NCBI GenBank assembly: GCA_947491025.1
Contig: CANLIC010000032.1
Coordinates: 1 to 49,210, forward strand
Origin: Myxococcales bacterium
GTDB lineage: Bacteria; Myxococcota_A; UBA9042
Length of the DNA stretch: 49,210 nt
Direction: 5' to 3'
The number at the start of each line of letters is the position of its first letter. The stretch's first letter is position 1. This document shows, piece by piece, positions 32,674-43,651 of the stretch. The position numbers and the translations under genes are program-made. A model generated the notes under the pieces. That model was not told the DNA's origin. It made no database searches and worked only from the letters and a program-made list of their open reading frames with translations.

Positions 32674-33171
32674 ATGATCCCATCGCGTCGTCGCACCCGC
32701 GCTTTGAGCTGCGCGCCCCCCCGCAGAGTGACGCGATCGCGCCCTTGGCGCCACGCCGCCATGGCCTCCGTGGGTCTTTCCTTGCTGCTCGCCTCCGCCT
32801 GCACCAGCGACGACGGCGCCGATCCCGCGGCGATCGAGCCCAAGCTGTCGGCGATCCAGACCGCGATCTTCAACAACAGCTGCGCCATGAGCAGCTGCCA
32901 CTCCGCCGCCGCCCACTCCGGCGATCTGGTCCTCGAGGCCGATCAATCCTACGCCCAGCTGGTCGGCGTCGCCGCGAGCCAAGCCGCCGCCAAGGCCGAG
33001 GGGCTGCTGCGCGTCAAGGCCGGCGATCCCAGCAAGAGCTTCCTGCTCAGCAAGTGCAGCCCCGACCTCGCCCTGACCTATGGCGCGCCCATGCCGCCGA
33101 GCGACGGCCTCAACGCCGCCAAACGCGCCGCCATCGCGGCCTGGATCAGCGCCGGCGCCAAGAACGACTGA
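32674..33171 (+). CDS. Small lipoprotein resembling an atypical c-type cytochrome (CX4CH)
   Basis: A 165-residue protein with an Arg-rich N-terminus, a hydrophobic segment and a possible lipobox (LLLASACTSD, Cys near residue 44). The mature part resembles small cytochrome-c-like modules of Myxococcota: IQTAIFNNSC, then CAMSSCH (Cys70, Cys75, His76), a GDLVL segment, GDPSKSFLLSKC, YGAPMPPSDG with a candidate axial Met140, and a final helix RAAIAAWISAGAKND. The Cys spacing is CX4CH rather than CXXCH, so covalent haem is possible but not assured. If haem is bound, electron transfer at the outer membrane would be the role. I chose the ATG at 32674 for its GAGGT site. The ATG at 32761 is an alternative. 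Confidence 0.65.
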   Translation: MIPSRRRTRALSCAPPRRVTRSRPWRHAAMASVGLSLLLASACTSDDGADPAAIEPKLSAIQTAIFNNSCAMSSCHSAAAHSGDLVLEADQSYAQLVGVAASQAAAKAEGLLRVKAGDPSKSFLLSKCSPDLALTYGAPMPPSDGLNAAKRAAIAAWISAGAKND

Positions 33172-33183
33172 GCTGTCCCAGCC

Positions 33184-35451
<2,268 letters not shown>

Positions 35452-35478
35452 CGTCGCCTCCCGCCGGCTGTCCCGGTG

Positions 35479-36339
35479 TTACGCCTCGATGGCCGAGGGC
35501 TTCGGCGCGCTCGCCCGCTCCGCCTCGGCCGCCGCCTGCAGCCAGCGCGCCAGGGCCGTCACCGTCGGCGCCGGCGCCCCATCCAGGCGCAGCGGCCCGG
35601 TCTGGAGAGAGCGATCGCCCAGCGCCGGGTCGGCCGCCGCAGCCGCGATCGTGCCTGCCACCTCGCGCTTGTCGCCGCAGTGGACGGCGTAGGTCAAGGC
35701 GGCGCGGCGCTCGGCGTCGGAGCCCTGCAGCAGCGCCGCCAGCAGCGCCGGAACGGCAGGTCGCCAGCGCGGCGCCAAGAGCGCCAAGGCCCGCAGCCAG
35801 TCCAAGGCGTGATGGCCGCCGACGCCGCCGCCGGTGAGGGACTGACCGGCCTCGGCGCAGCGCCGCGCCAGGGCGAGCGCGTCGTCCGGGCCCTGCAGGC
35901 GAATGACCTCGACCCGCGGCGAGCGCAGCACCACCAGCGACGGCTCGGCCTCGGCGCGCGTCCGCAGCGGCCGAGCGCGCTCGAGGATGTCGCAGAGGGC
36001 CAGCGGCGCGGCATCGGGTCGCAGCTGCGCGGGCGCGTGGGAGCGGGCCAGGGAAGCCGGGCCGGCCAAGAGCGGCTCAAGCGCGGGCAGCAGGGCGGCC
36101 GTGGCACTGCCAGCGTCGAGCGCGTCCAGCACCGCCGCCGCGACCTCAAGATCGGGGTCGCAGAGCAGCAGCGTCAGCGCCTCGGCGATCGCGGGGTGCC
36201 AGTCGGTGCGGCTGGCGGTGAGCGCGTCGAGGAAGGCCATTGCCGGCACCTCGCCGTCGCGGCCCGTCGCGACGAAGCGGCCGTGGCGCAGGGCGCGGCG
36301 GGCGGCGGCAGCGAGGCCCTGTGCGTCGACGTAGTCCAT
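35479..36339 (-). CDS. Alpha-helical repeat protein paired with the AAA+ ATPase
   Basis: A 286-residue, Ala/Leu-rich protein with helix pairs resembling HEAT repeats (AIAEALTLLLCDPDLEVAAAVL, PAVPALLAALLQGSDAERRAAL). No signal peptide, membrane helix or catalytic motif is visible. It is encoded 27 bases upstream of the AAA+ ATPase on the same strand, so the two are probably co-transcribed and may interact, for example as adaptor and motor. The ATG at 36339 has an ACGGAGCG site. I do not recognise a named family. Confidence 0.6.
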   Translation of the reverse strand: MDYVDAQGLAAAARRALRHGRFVATGRDGEVPAMAFLDALTASRTDWHPAIAEALTLLLCDPDLEVAAAVLDALDAGSATAALLPALEPLLAGPASLARSHAPAQLRPDAAPLALCDILERARPLRTRAEAEPSLVVLRSPRVEVIRLQGPDDALALARRCAEAGQSLTGGGVGGHHALDWLRALALLAPRWRPAVPALLAALLQGSDAERRAALTYAVHCGDKREVAGTIAAAAADPALGDRSLQTGPLRLDGAPAPTVTALARWLQAAAEAERASAPKPSAIEA

Positions 36340-36428
36340 GACGCTCCGTGGGGTGTGGCCCCCCGGGCGAGGGCCACGCTAGTGGACCGCCGACCGAGCG
36401 GCGAGGCACGGGCCGAGGGTCGCACAGG

Positions 36429-37493
36429 CTAGGGAGTCAAGCACTTCTCGGCGACGATCCACCCCGGGCCCTGCTCGACCAAAACCAAGATCACCGTGTC
36501 CGCCCGCACCGCCGGATCGAGCTTGAGCCACGCCGCCTCGACGATAGGCACCCAGCTCGGCTGCAGGGTCCACACCGCCAAGACCTGTTTGACCCACTTG
36601 AACTTCGGCGCGATGAACTGGCTCGACTCCAAGATGCCCTCGAGCTTCTTGGTCAGCAGCTTGGTCGCGTCGGCCTCGGTGTAGGAGCTGACCTTCGGCC
36701 CCAGGTACGCCCGCGTCACCGAGACGCCGACCTGCTTGCCAGCGATCTTCAAGGCGAAGTCGGTGATCGACGTGTCGGTCTTGGTGTACTCCAGCTCGAC
36801 CTCGGTCAAGATGTCGCTGCCGCCGTCGCAGTCGACCAGGTACTGCATCGACATCACTTCGGAGCACTTGCTCGAGCCGCCGGCGTTGGGGCCCAGGTAG
36901 CGCTTCTTGGCGCCGGCCGCGAGCGCGCTCGGATCGAACGCGGGCGCGCTGGTGAAGGCGTAGGTGGCGACCAGGAACGAGGGCGTCGGCTTGCCAAGCT
37001 CGGCCGCCACGGCGCCGCACACCCCCGAGATCTGGCCCCAGGCGGTTTGTTTCGGCCCGGCGTCGATGTCTTGCTCAGCGCTATCCGGAGCTTCCGCGTC
37101 GTTGTCGCTCGCGTCAGCCGTGGCGCTGTCCGGTCCGGCGCTGTCCGGTCCGGCGCTGTCCGCCCCTGCGCTGTCCGGCGCGCCGCTGTCCGCGACCGCA
37201 GCGTCGACGCTGTCCGCGCCGGCGCTGTCCGCGACCGCAGTGTCGACGCTGTCCGGCCCGCCGCTGTCGGCCTCCGCACCGTCAGCCTCGGCGGTATCGG
37301 CGGCGGCGCTGTCGGCCGCGGCGCTGTCATTGGTGTCGCTGTCTGCCGCGGCGCTGTCTGCCGCGGCGCTGTCGGCCGCGGCGATGTCTGACGCGGCGCT
37401 TGGCGCCTCCGCGCAAGCCGCCAACCAGACGCCAAGGGCAAAGAACAGCGGCAGGACCAGCGCTGGGCCCCGTTCTGGCGCTGGCGCCCTCAT
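36429..37493 (-). CDS. Lipoprotein with an Asp/Ser/Ala-rich linker, function unknown
   Basis: A 354-residue lipoprotein with a good lipobox (FALGVWLAACAEA, Cys near residue 27). About 110 residues of Asp/Ser/Ala repeats (ADSAAADSAA, DSAGPDSAG) follow. The C-terminal 220-residue domain contains CGAVAAELGKPTPSF, a central Cys pair (KCSEVMSMQYLVDC) and many charged strands. I do not recognise this domain. The ATG at 37493 overlaps the stop of the CoA transferase gene as ATGA, so it is translationally coupled to a metabolic enzyme, an odd pairing for a surface lipoprotein. An in-frame GTG at 37502 is an alternative start. Confidence 0.65.
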   Translation of the reverse strand: MRAPAPERGPALVLPLFFALGVWLAACAEAPSAASDIAAADSAAADSAAADSDTNDSAAADSAAADTAEADGAEADSGGPDSVDTAVADSAGADSVDAAVADSGAPDSAGADSAGPDSAGPDSATADASDNDAEAPDSAEQDIDAGPKQTAWGQISGVCGAVAAELGKPTPSFLVATYAFTSAPAFDPSALAAGAKKRYLGPNAGGSSKCSEVMSMQYLVDCDGGSDILTEVELEYTKTDTSITDFALKIAGKQVGVSVTRAYLGPKVSSYTEADATKLLTKKLEGILESSQFIAPKFKWVKQVLAVWTLQPSWVPIVEAAWLKLDPAVRADTVILVLVEQGPGWIVAEKCLTP

Positions 37494-38719
37494 CCGGCGC
37501 ACGCGGCGAGGCCGAGCCAGTCGGTCAGGACCTCGGCCTGGTGCTCGCCGAGCTGCGGCGGCGGACGCGAGATGCCGGTACCCGCCTCAGCGAAGCGCAC
37601 TGGATGCCCGAGCAGGCGCAGGGCGCCGATGGCGGCGTGCTCGACCTCGGAGATGGCGCCGCGGGCGAGCAGCGACGGGTGCGCCATCACCTCCTCGACC
37701 TCCAAGATCGGCCCGCCTGGCACGCCGGCGGCGTCCATGGCCGCGATCCAGTGCGCACGCGGTTGCGCCGCCAGCAGCCGCTCGAGCTCGACGCGCAGGG
37801 CTGGCCGGTTGGCGACACGGTCCGGGTTGTGCTGGAAGCGCGCGTCCTCCGCCAACGCCGGCTGGCCGAGCGCGGCGCAGAAGGCCCGCCACAGCTTGTC
37901 GTTGCCGACCGCGACGTTGATCCAGCCGTCGGCGGCCCGAAACGTCTCGTAGGGGGCGATGCTCGGGTGCATGTTGCCCATGCGCCGCGGCGACTCGCCC
38001 GCCGTCAGCGCCCGCTGGGCCTGAAAGGTCAGCAGCGACGCCACACAATCGAGCATGGCCACGTCGAGGACATCACCGCCGTCGCGGCGATCTGGGCCAC
38101 CAGAGCGCCAGCGCTCGCGCCGCAGCAGCGAGGCGAGCACCGCCTGGCTGGCGTAGAGCCCGGTCACGAGGTCCGCGATGCTGACGCCGAGCTTGTAGGG
38201 CTCACCGTCCGGGGCGCCGGTCAGCGCCTGCAGCCCGCCGAGGCCTTGCACCGCGAGGTCGTAGCCCGGCCGCTCGCGCCAGGGCCCGAACTGCCCAAAG
38301 CCCGAGATGCGGCAGACGATGAGGCCCGGGTTCTGCGCCTGCAGCCTGGAAGGCGAGAGGCCGAGCTTCTCGAGCGTCCCCGGCCGAAAGTTCTCGACCA
38401 GGACGTCGGCGCGTTCGACCAGCGCCAGCAGCGTCGCGTGGTCGTGCGGCTGCTTGAGGTCGAGGACGATCGAGCGCTTGTTGCGGTTGCAGGAGAGGAA
38501 GTAGGTCGCCTCCCCGCAGAGGAAGGGCGGCCCGAACCGGCGCGTGTCGTCGCCATCGGGGCTCTCGACCTTGACCACGTCGGCGCCGTGGTCGCCGAGC
38601 AGCGCCGTGCAGAAGGGGCCGCTCAGGATGCGCGACAGGTCGAGGACGCGAATGCCGCCGAGGCAGCCCGGTCGCGCCCGGTCGCTGGCATCGCTCATGT
38701 CCGCCGCCGCCGCGCCCAT
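37490..38719 (-). CDS. Family III CoA transferase (CaiB/BaiF type)
   Basis: A 409-residue enzyme that should move CoA between carboxylic acids through an aspartyl-CoA thioester. Family features are VLDLSRILSGPFCTALLGDHGADVVKVE, split as seen near residues 25-52, then NKRSIVLDLK, ADVLVENFRPG, GYDLAVQGLGG, and SIADLVTG, whose Asp183 aligns with the catalytic Asp169 of formyl-CoA transferase. Near the end, DGWINVAVGNDKLW and RMGNMHPSIAPYE are also typical. The substrate is unknown. The gene starts four bases after the aminotransferase stop and overlaps the following lipoprotein by four bases, so the three are co-translated. The pairing with an aminotransferase suggests breakdown of an amino or beta-amino acid. 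Confidence 0.88.
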   Translation of the reverse strand: MGAAAADMSDASDRARPGCLGGIRVLDLSRILSGPFCTALLGDHGADVVKVESPDGDDTRRFGPPFLCGEATYFLSCNRNKRSIVLDLKQPHDHATLLALVERADVLVENFRPGTLEKLGLSPSRLQAQNPGLIVCRISGFGQFGPWRERPGYDLAVQGLGGLQALTGAPDGEPYKLGVSIADLVTGLYASQAVLASLLRRERWRSGGPDRRDGGDVLDVAMLDCVASLLTFQAQRALTAGESPRRMGNMHPSIAPYETFRAADGWINVAVGNDKLWRAFCAALGQPALAEDARFQHNPDRVANRPALRVELERLLAAQPRAHWIAAMDAAGVPGGPILEVEEVMAHPSLLARGAISEVEHAAIGALRLLGHPVRFAEAGTGISRPPPQLGEHQAEVLTDWLGLAACAG

Positions 38720-38723
38720 CGCC

Positions 38724-40049
38724 TCAGCCCTCGAAGAAGGGGTGGGTCACTTCGAGGCACTCGTCGACGATGGCGAAGCACTCGCGCAGCTGGGGCTCGG
38801 TGATGATCAGCGGCGGGTTGCAGGTGAAGTTGTTCCAGCGCGTGAAGGTGAAGAGGCGACGCTTCTTGAACGCCGCCGCCAACGCCGCCACCGCCGGCGA
38901 GGAGCCGTTGTACGGCGCGACCGGCGTGCCCTTGCTGTCCTTCTGCAGGTCGATCATGCCGAACAAGCCGATGTTGCGGGCCTGCTTGATGGTCGGGTGG
39001 CGCGCGGTCAGGCGATCCATCTCCTGCCGCATGACAGCGCCCATCGCGGCGGCGTGCTCGACGATGCCCTCGTCGCGCATCACCTCCAGCACGGCGACGG
39101 CGGTGGCGAGGCTGACCGGGTGGGCGTTGTAGGTCAGGCCGCCCCAGTAGACGTTGCTCTGGAAGTGGTCATGGATCTTGCGGGAAACGCCCATGCAGCC
39201 GAGCGGGGCGTACGATGACGTCAGGCCCTTGGCCATGGTCACGATGTCGGGGACGATGCCGAAGTGCTCGTACGCTAGCCACTTACCGGTCCGTCCGAAG
39301 CCCGCCATCACCTCGTCGCAGATGAGCAGGATGCCGTACTTGTCGAGCAGCGCCCGCAGGCCGACGAACCAGCCGCGCGGCGGGACCAGCACGCCGTTGG
39401 TGCCGGTGACCGTCTCGACGATCATTGCGGCGATGGTGTGCGGGCCCTCGTACTGAATCACCTCTTCGAGGTAGCACAGGTGGTTGGCCGTGATCTCGTC
39501 CTCGTCCTTGCCGAAGCTGTACTCGTAGGGCCAGGGGTCCATGACGTGGACGATGCCCGGCGAAGCGGGCTCGGCCGGCCAGCGGCGTGGGTCGCCGGTC
39601 ATCGACAGGGCGAGGTGGGTGCCGCCGTGGTAGCTGCGGTAGCGGGCCAAGATCTTGTGGCGGCCGCTGTAGAGGCGGGCGGCGCGCACCGCGTTCTCGT
39701 TGGCCTCGGCGCCGCCCAGGGTGTAGAAAAACGATGAGATATCGCCAGGAACCAACTCATTGAGCAGCGCCGAGAGGCGGGCGCGCGGCTCGGTGACGGT
39801 GCCGGGGTAGACGAATTGCAGCTGGGCGACCTGCCGCTGCATCGCCTCGATGACCTTCGGGTGGCTGTGGCCGATGTTGACCGACATCAACTGGCTGTTG
39901 AAGTCGATCCAGCGCTCGCCCTCGGGCGTGTAGAAGTAGATGCCTTCGGCGCGCGCCACCGGGATCGGCGCCACCTGGTCGCCGCGCGACCACGAGAACA
40001 GCGAGTGCTTGTGGCAGATGTCGAGCATCTCTGCGGAAGACATGACCAT
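38724..40049 (-). CDS. Class III PLP-dependent aminotransferase
   Basis: A 441-residue omega-amino-acid-type aminotransferase. Visible features are SRGDQVAPIPVARAEGIYFY, the EGERWIDF start of the fold, TLGGAEANENAVRAAR near the cofactor phosphate, YHGGTHLALS, ICDEVMAGFGRTG with the Asp that contacts the pyridine ring, and MAKGLTSSYAPLG with the PLP Lys near residue 274. The N-terminal form resembles taurine or beta-alanine type transaminases that use pyruvate or 2-oxoglutarate, but the substrate is not settled. I chose the ATG at 40049 because AAGGAG lies nine bases before it; the frame is open further upstream without support. It heads an operon with a CoA transferase. Confidence 0.9.
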   Translation of the reverse strand: MVMSSAEMLDICHKHSLFSWSRGDQVAPIPVARAEGIYFYTPEGERWIDFNSQLMSVNIGHSHPKVIEAMQRQVAQLQFVYPGTVTEPRARLSALLNELVPGDISSFFYTLGGAEANENAVRAARLYSGRHKILARYRSYHGGTHLALSMTGDPRRWPAEPASPGIVHVMDPWPYEYSFGKDEDEITANHLCYLEEVIQYEGPHTIAAMIVETVTGTNGVLVPPRGWFVGLRALLDKYGILLICDEVMAGFGRTGKWLAYEHFGIVPDIVTMAKGLTSSYAPLGCMGVSRKIHDHFQSNVYWGGLTYNAHPVSLATAVAVLEVMRDEGIVEHAAAMGAVMRQEMDRLTARHPTIKQARNIGLFGMIDLQKDSKGTPVAPYNGSSPAVAALAAAFKKRRLFTFTRWNNFTCNPPLIITEPQLRECFAIVDECLEVTHPFFEG

Positions 40050-40168
40050 GGTGGCGCGCTCCTTGCCGCGCCATCCCGGCGCGTGGCGCGCGAGTCTGGC
40101 ACGGGCAGCGGCTTGGCGCCAGTCGGTGGCGCTTCGGCGGGGCACGCGGCGCGCGCATTGGCGCCTTG

Positions 40169-40197
40169 ATGTGTGGCGAACGCTTGCCGATTCTCAA
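40169..40197 (-). promoter_or_regulatory. Possible aminotransferase operon promoter (TTGAGA, 17 bases, ACACAT)
   Basis: On the minus strand TTGAGA (40192-40197) matches the -35 consensus at five of six positions. ACACAT (40169-40174) stands 17 bases away but is a poor -10 box. The leader to the ATG at 40049 would be about 115 bases. Confidence 0.25.
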
Positions 40198-40204
40198 AGC
40201 CGCC

Positions 40205-40233
40205 TTGACCCAGGCGCGGCCCGCGCCTACACC
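40205..40233 (+). promoter_or_regulatory. Possible mrp promoter (TTGACC, 17 bases, TACACC)
   Basis: TTGACC at 40205-40210 matches the -35 consensus at five positions. TACACC at 40228-40233 follows after exactly 17 bases and lies 38 bases before the ATG at 40272. It sits next to the opposing aminotransferase promoter candidate. Confidence 0.45.
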
Positions 40234-40271
40234 GCCGCCGCGCCGCCATCGTCGGCGTGAGGAGGCCCGCC

Positions 40272-41408
40272 ATGTCCCAGCCCACCCGCGAAGCCGTGCT
40301 GCAAGCGCTGCGCACCGTCGTCGATCCAGATGTGCCCGCTGAAATCGGCGCCGACGTCGTCTCCAGCGGCCGCGTGCAGGACATCGCCATCGAGGCCGGG
40401 CCGATGGGCGCCAACGTCGGCGTCACGCTCTCGCTGCTCTGCCCGGGCGATCCCGCCGAGGCTTCTCTGCGCGCCCAGGCCGAGGCCGCGCTGCGCGCCC
40501 TCCCCGGCGTCGCCGGCCAGGCGGTGGAATTCGTCGTCGACATGCCGACCTCGCACCTACAGACCGCCAGCCGCCTGCCGGGCGTCGGCCACGTCATCGG
40601 CGTCGGCGCCGGCAAGGGCGGCGTCGGCAAGTCAACCGTGGCGGTCAACCTCGCGGTCGCCATGGCCAACGCCGGGTTGCGCGTCGGCCTCGTTGACGCC
40701 GACATCCAGGGTCCAAGCGTGCCGATCATGATGGGCCTCGCGGACGTGCGGCCCTTCGCCGATGAGGAGCGCAAGATCGCGCCGCTGCTCAACCACGGCG
40801 TGCGCTTCGTCTCGATGGGCAACCTCATCGGCCGCGACGACGCCGTCGTCTGGCGCGGGCCGATGGTCGGGCGGGCCGTCACCCAGCTCTTCGACGACGT
40901 GCGCTGGGGCGAGCTCGACGTGCTGGTCGTCGACCTGCCGCCCGGCACCGGCGACGTGGTGCTGACCCTGGCCCAGACCTTTCCGCTGGCCGGCGCCTTG
41001 GTCGTCAGCACGCCGCAAGACGTCGCCTTCGCCGATGTCACCCGCGCCGTGAAGATGTTCGAGATGCTCAAGGTCGATGTCGTCGGCCTCGTCGAGAACA
41101 TGGCCTACTTTCAGGCGCCCGACACCGGCAAACGCTACGAGATCTTCGGCCCGGGGCGCATGGTCGAGCACTGCCGGGCGCGCGGACTGGCGTTGCTCGG
41201 CAGCCTGCCGCTCGACATCCAGGTCAGCCCGGCCTCGGACGCTGGGCATCCGGTGACCGCGAGCGCCAAGGGCTCGGAGATCGCGGGGATGTTTCAGGCG
41301 CTGGCGGCGGTGGTGTGCAAGCAGTTGGCGGTGCGGGGCCTGCAGCGCAGCCGGGCTGTGGACCACTCGGCGTTCTTTGGGGCGGCGCCGGTGGCTGCTG
41401 GGGCTTGA
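40272..41408 (+). CDS. mrp: Mrp/NBP35-type P-loop ATPase (iron-sulfur carrier family)
   Basis: A 378-residue protein. Residues 1-95 form a MIP18/DUF59-like domain (VLQALRTVVDPDVPAEIG). The ATPase follows: GVGAGKGGVGKSTVAVNLA (deviant Walker A near residue 115), VGLVDADIQGPSVPIMMG, LLVVDLPPGTGD-type Walker B (here VLVVDLPPGTGD) and STPQDVAFADV. Family members carry [4Fe-4S] clusters and hand them to apoproteins. The usual CPxC cluster site after ENMxYF is absent here: the sequence reads ENMAYFQAPDTGKRYEIFG. That casts doubt on classic dimer-bridged cluster binding. The ATG at 40272 has GAGGAGG seven bases upstream; an in-frame codon at 40257 is less likely. Confidence 0.92.
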   Translation: MSQPTREAVLQALRTVVDPDVPAEIGADVVSSGRVQDIAIEAGPMGANVGVTLSLLCPGDPAEASLRAQAEAALRALPGVAGQAVEFVVDMPTSHLQTASRLPGVGHVIGVGAGKGGVGKSTVAVNLAVAMANAGLRVGLVDADIQGPSVPIMMGLADVRPFADEERKIAPLLNHGVRFVSMGNLIGRDDAVVWRGPMVGRAVTQLFDDVRWGELDVLVVDLPPGTGDVVLTLAQTFPLAGALVVSTPQDVAFADVTRAVKMFEMLKVDVVGLVENMAYFQAPDTGKRYEIFGPGRMVEHCRARGLALLGSLPLDIQVSPASDAGHPVTASAKGSEIAGMFQALAAVVCKQLAVRGLQRSRAVDHSAFFGAAPVAAGA

Positions 41409-41968
41409 TGGGGTTGGGTGGAGGGAGTCGCAGGCAGAGTCCCGAATTCGGCGCTCCTGGACGCGATGTGTCCCATGTTGCGTGTTGCAACCCAGAAAAT
41501 CGCTTCGGATCTCATGTGGCTCCTAAATGGCAGGCCATGGCGGCGCGCAAAGGCGGCCATCGAAGTCCGGCTGCGGCTGGCTGCGGACAGGACGCTGCGG
41601 GCTTCGGCCTCGGTCCACGGATCGCGGCGGGAGGACTTTTGGGGGTTGGAAGGAGTCGATGGGGCCGAGCTCGTGCATGGAAAGTACCTCCTCGGCAGCA
41701 GTGTCGGGTAGGGGGCGGTGCTGTGGGAGGCGTGGTTGTTTAGGCGGTTACAGACGAGTCGTGCACCTTGAGGCGCTCGATCCTATGGCGTCCGGAACCG
41801 CCAGACGAGGAGATCCCACCACAGGGCCCGACGCCGCCGAAGCCGACGGCGAAACGCCATTCGAAGGCGCCGATTTGCCTGATCTCCTGCCGCCGCCCTA
41901 AGTCCTTGCCGGCAGCAGCTCGCCGATCCGATTCTGCGGCCAGCCCCCGCTGATCTTCACCGAGCACG
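41409..41968. other. 560-base region without a convincing gene, left flank of the low-GC cassette
   Basis: Open frames exist on both strands (plus 41418-41711, minus 41740-42099), but none has a ribosome site or protein-like composition. The stretch includes a GTTGC-GTGTT-GCAAC hairpin at 41477-41491. GC content drops across it, from the mrp level toward the lower level of the following cassette, as expected at an insertion boundary. Confidence 0.45.
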
Positions 41969-43651
41969 CTAGAATCCCGCCACGCAGACCCCGGCAGCGC
42001 ACGTCGCGAGCGGCCCACACCAGACGCCGGCGCTGGCCTGGTGATGCCAACATCCATCATGACTCGCATCGCAGCGATCAAAGGTGCAGGCATTGCCATC
42101 GTCGCAGGCCGTCGCGGTCAGCTGCCAGCAGGGGCCTGACGTCGCGCAATCGATGTTGCCATAGGCGTCCGTCACCGCGAGCGTCGATGTGTCCTCTGCG
42201 AAATTGTCGAAGCCCACGACCTGCAATCGATCATGCCAACCTCCGATGCTGGCGCCACTTTTGGAGACATTGCTCATCGACGACCCGATGACAGTGGAGC
42301 TTCCGCCACCGAGAACCAGCGCGACGTCATCGGGCGAATAGACACTGTTGCCTGCTAGCCACCAAGCATTGCCTGGCCCCGGTCGCAAGACATGCCATGG
42401 GCTCGACTCATTGCAAATCGTCGGGATTGGACCATTGCCGATCGGCGCTGACCAGAGCGGCGCTTCACCGGCACCCCAGACGATGAGCGTGGGCTTTGCT
42501 GTGCCTTGGACCACCGACATCGCTAAGATGCCTGGTGCCTCGCCCAGTGCCGCTGGCCACTGGTCAGGTTGCAAGTTCACCGCTCGCGTCTGCAGGATGC
42601 CTACGCCATCCAACAGGCTTACGTACGCCTTGTTTCCCTGCATTGAGCTGACCCAAGCACCCGCCAGCCCTGACTTGGTGGCGATCGGACCGCCAGAGGC
42701 TTTGGGGCTCACGACTCCTGGCATTTTGTACCACGCGAGTCCCGGTAGCACGACCATGCTGGAACTCATCGTGGCGCCAGTGCCATCTATGTCAAGCAGC
42801 CACGCGAGATGCGTTTCGGCGCCTTTCGCCCGCAGCGCAACCAATTGCGTGGACGCCTTGTCGGCGCTCAGGACGACCAACGCCTCCGCGTTCTCCGCTT
42901 TGACATCATGCTGGAGCTGGGCTTTCCCCGACGCGGAGTGTGACCAGCGCAGGATGCGGGTCATTTCATTGGTCGCGATACCGACAACCACTGACCAGCC
43001 CATGCCGCAGTGGCCGGCGGTGAACTTCGAAAACTGGCAAATATCGAACTTGGACTTGGGCAAGTCCAACAGAGACTCTGTTGTCGGGTCGCCCAGCCAT
43101 CTGCGTCCTACGGCACAAGGGTGGCTCAGTAATGAGATAGCAGGCGATGGAACACCACCGACGCGCACGCCGCCGGGTACATTCAGAGCACACACCGCAT
43201 CTCCCTCGCCGCCATGACCAAGGATCAACTTCAGCTTGTGCTGGCCGATGAGGTTCACGCAAGTCAGCTTTGGCGCGCTCTCCAGCAGCGGCGGAATTCC
43301 GCTATCGGCAACCGGGACGTCCGCCAAAGTCGAATCTGCGGGACTCTCTGCGCCGCCATCTGGTCTTGCATTCGACGCTTCGCCGTCGTCACCGACCTCA
43401 GACTCAGCCAATTCAACATCATCTCCTGTGATGCAAAATTCATCGCCGCAACTTAGCGCATCCGTTGCCAAGTCCCCTGTAACCACGGTCTGGCCAGTGG
43501 CCAGTGTATCGCTCAAGTCTTCGGGCGCGCTGATCCCTGAATGAGAGGCTCCATGCGGGCCAGCGTCGCGACCTGGCCCGCCGCAGCCAAACCCCACACA
43601 TGCGCCCAAGAAGGCAGCGAATTTGGCGTTCGTTAGCAGGCGGCGCTTCAT
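41969..43651 (-). CDS. Lipoprotein-like exported protein of unknown function (last gene of coupled cassette)
   Basis: A 560-residue protein with an N-terminal hydrophobic segment (AKFAAFLGACVGFGCGG). The Cys near residue 21 may be lipidated, although the lipobox is imperfect. Acidic linker residues follow, then a body with repeated strands that suggests a beta-propeller (LAWLLDIDGTGATMSSSMVV, GIATNEMTRILRWSHSASGK). A C-terminal CDDGNACTFDRCDASHDGC repeat is like those in the NlpC/P60-like protein near 3 kb. The ATG at 43651 overlaps the stop of the upstream gene as ATGA. GC content is clearly below that of flanking genes. No enzyme motif is visible. Confidence 0.65.
   Translation of the reverse strand: MKRRLLTNAKFAAFLGACVGFGCGGPGRDAGPHGASHSGISAPEDLSDTLATGQTVVTGDLATDALSCGDEFCITGDDVELAESEVGDDGEASNARPDGGAESPADSTLADVPVADSGIPPLLESAPKLTCVNLIGQHKLKLILGHGGEGDAVCALNVPGGVRVGGVPSPAISLLSHPCAVGRRWLGDPTTESLLDLPKSKFDICQFSKFTAGHCGMGWSVVVGIATNEMTRILRWSHSASGKAQLQHDVKAENAEALVVLSADKASTQLVALRAKGAETHLAWLLDIDGTGATMSSSMVVLPGLAWYKMPGVVSPKASGGPIATKSGLAGAWVSSMQGNKAYVSLLDGVGILQTRAVNLQPDQWPAALGEAPGILAMSVVQGTAKPTLIVWGAGEAPLWSAPIGNGPIPTICNESSPWHVLRPGPGNAWWLAGNSVYSPDDVALVLGGGSSTVIGSSMSNVSKSGASIGGWHDRLQVVGFDNFAEDTSTLAVTDAYGNIDCATSGPCWQLTATACDDGNACTFDRCDASHDGCWHHQASAGVWCGPLATCAAGVCVAGF

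Noticed and set aside
41418..42099. Small open frames between mrp and the low-GC cassette
   Set aside because: No ribosome site, alternative start codons only, and no protein-like composition on either strand.
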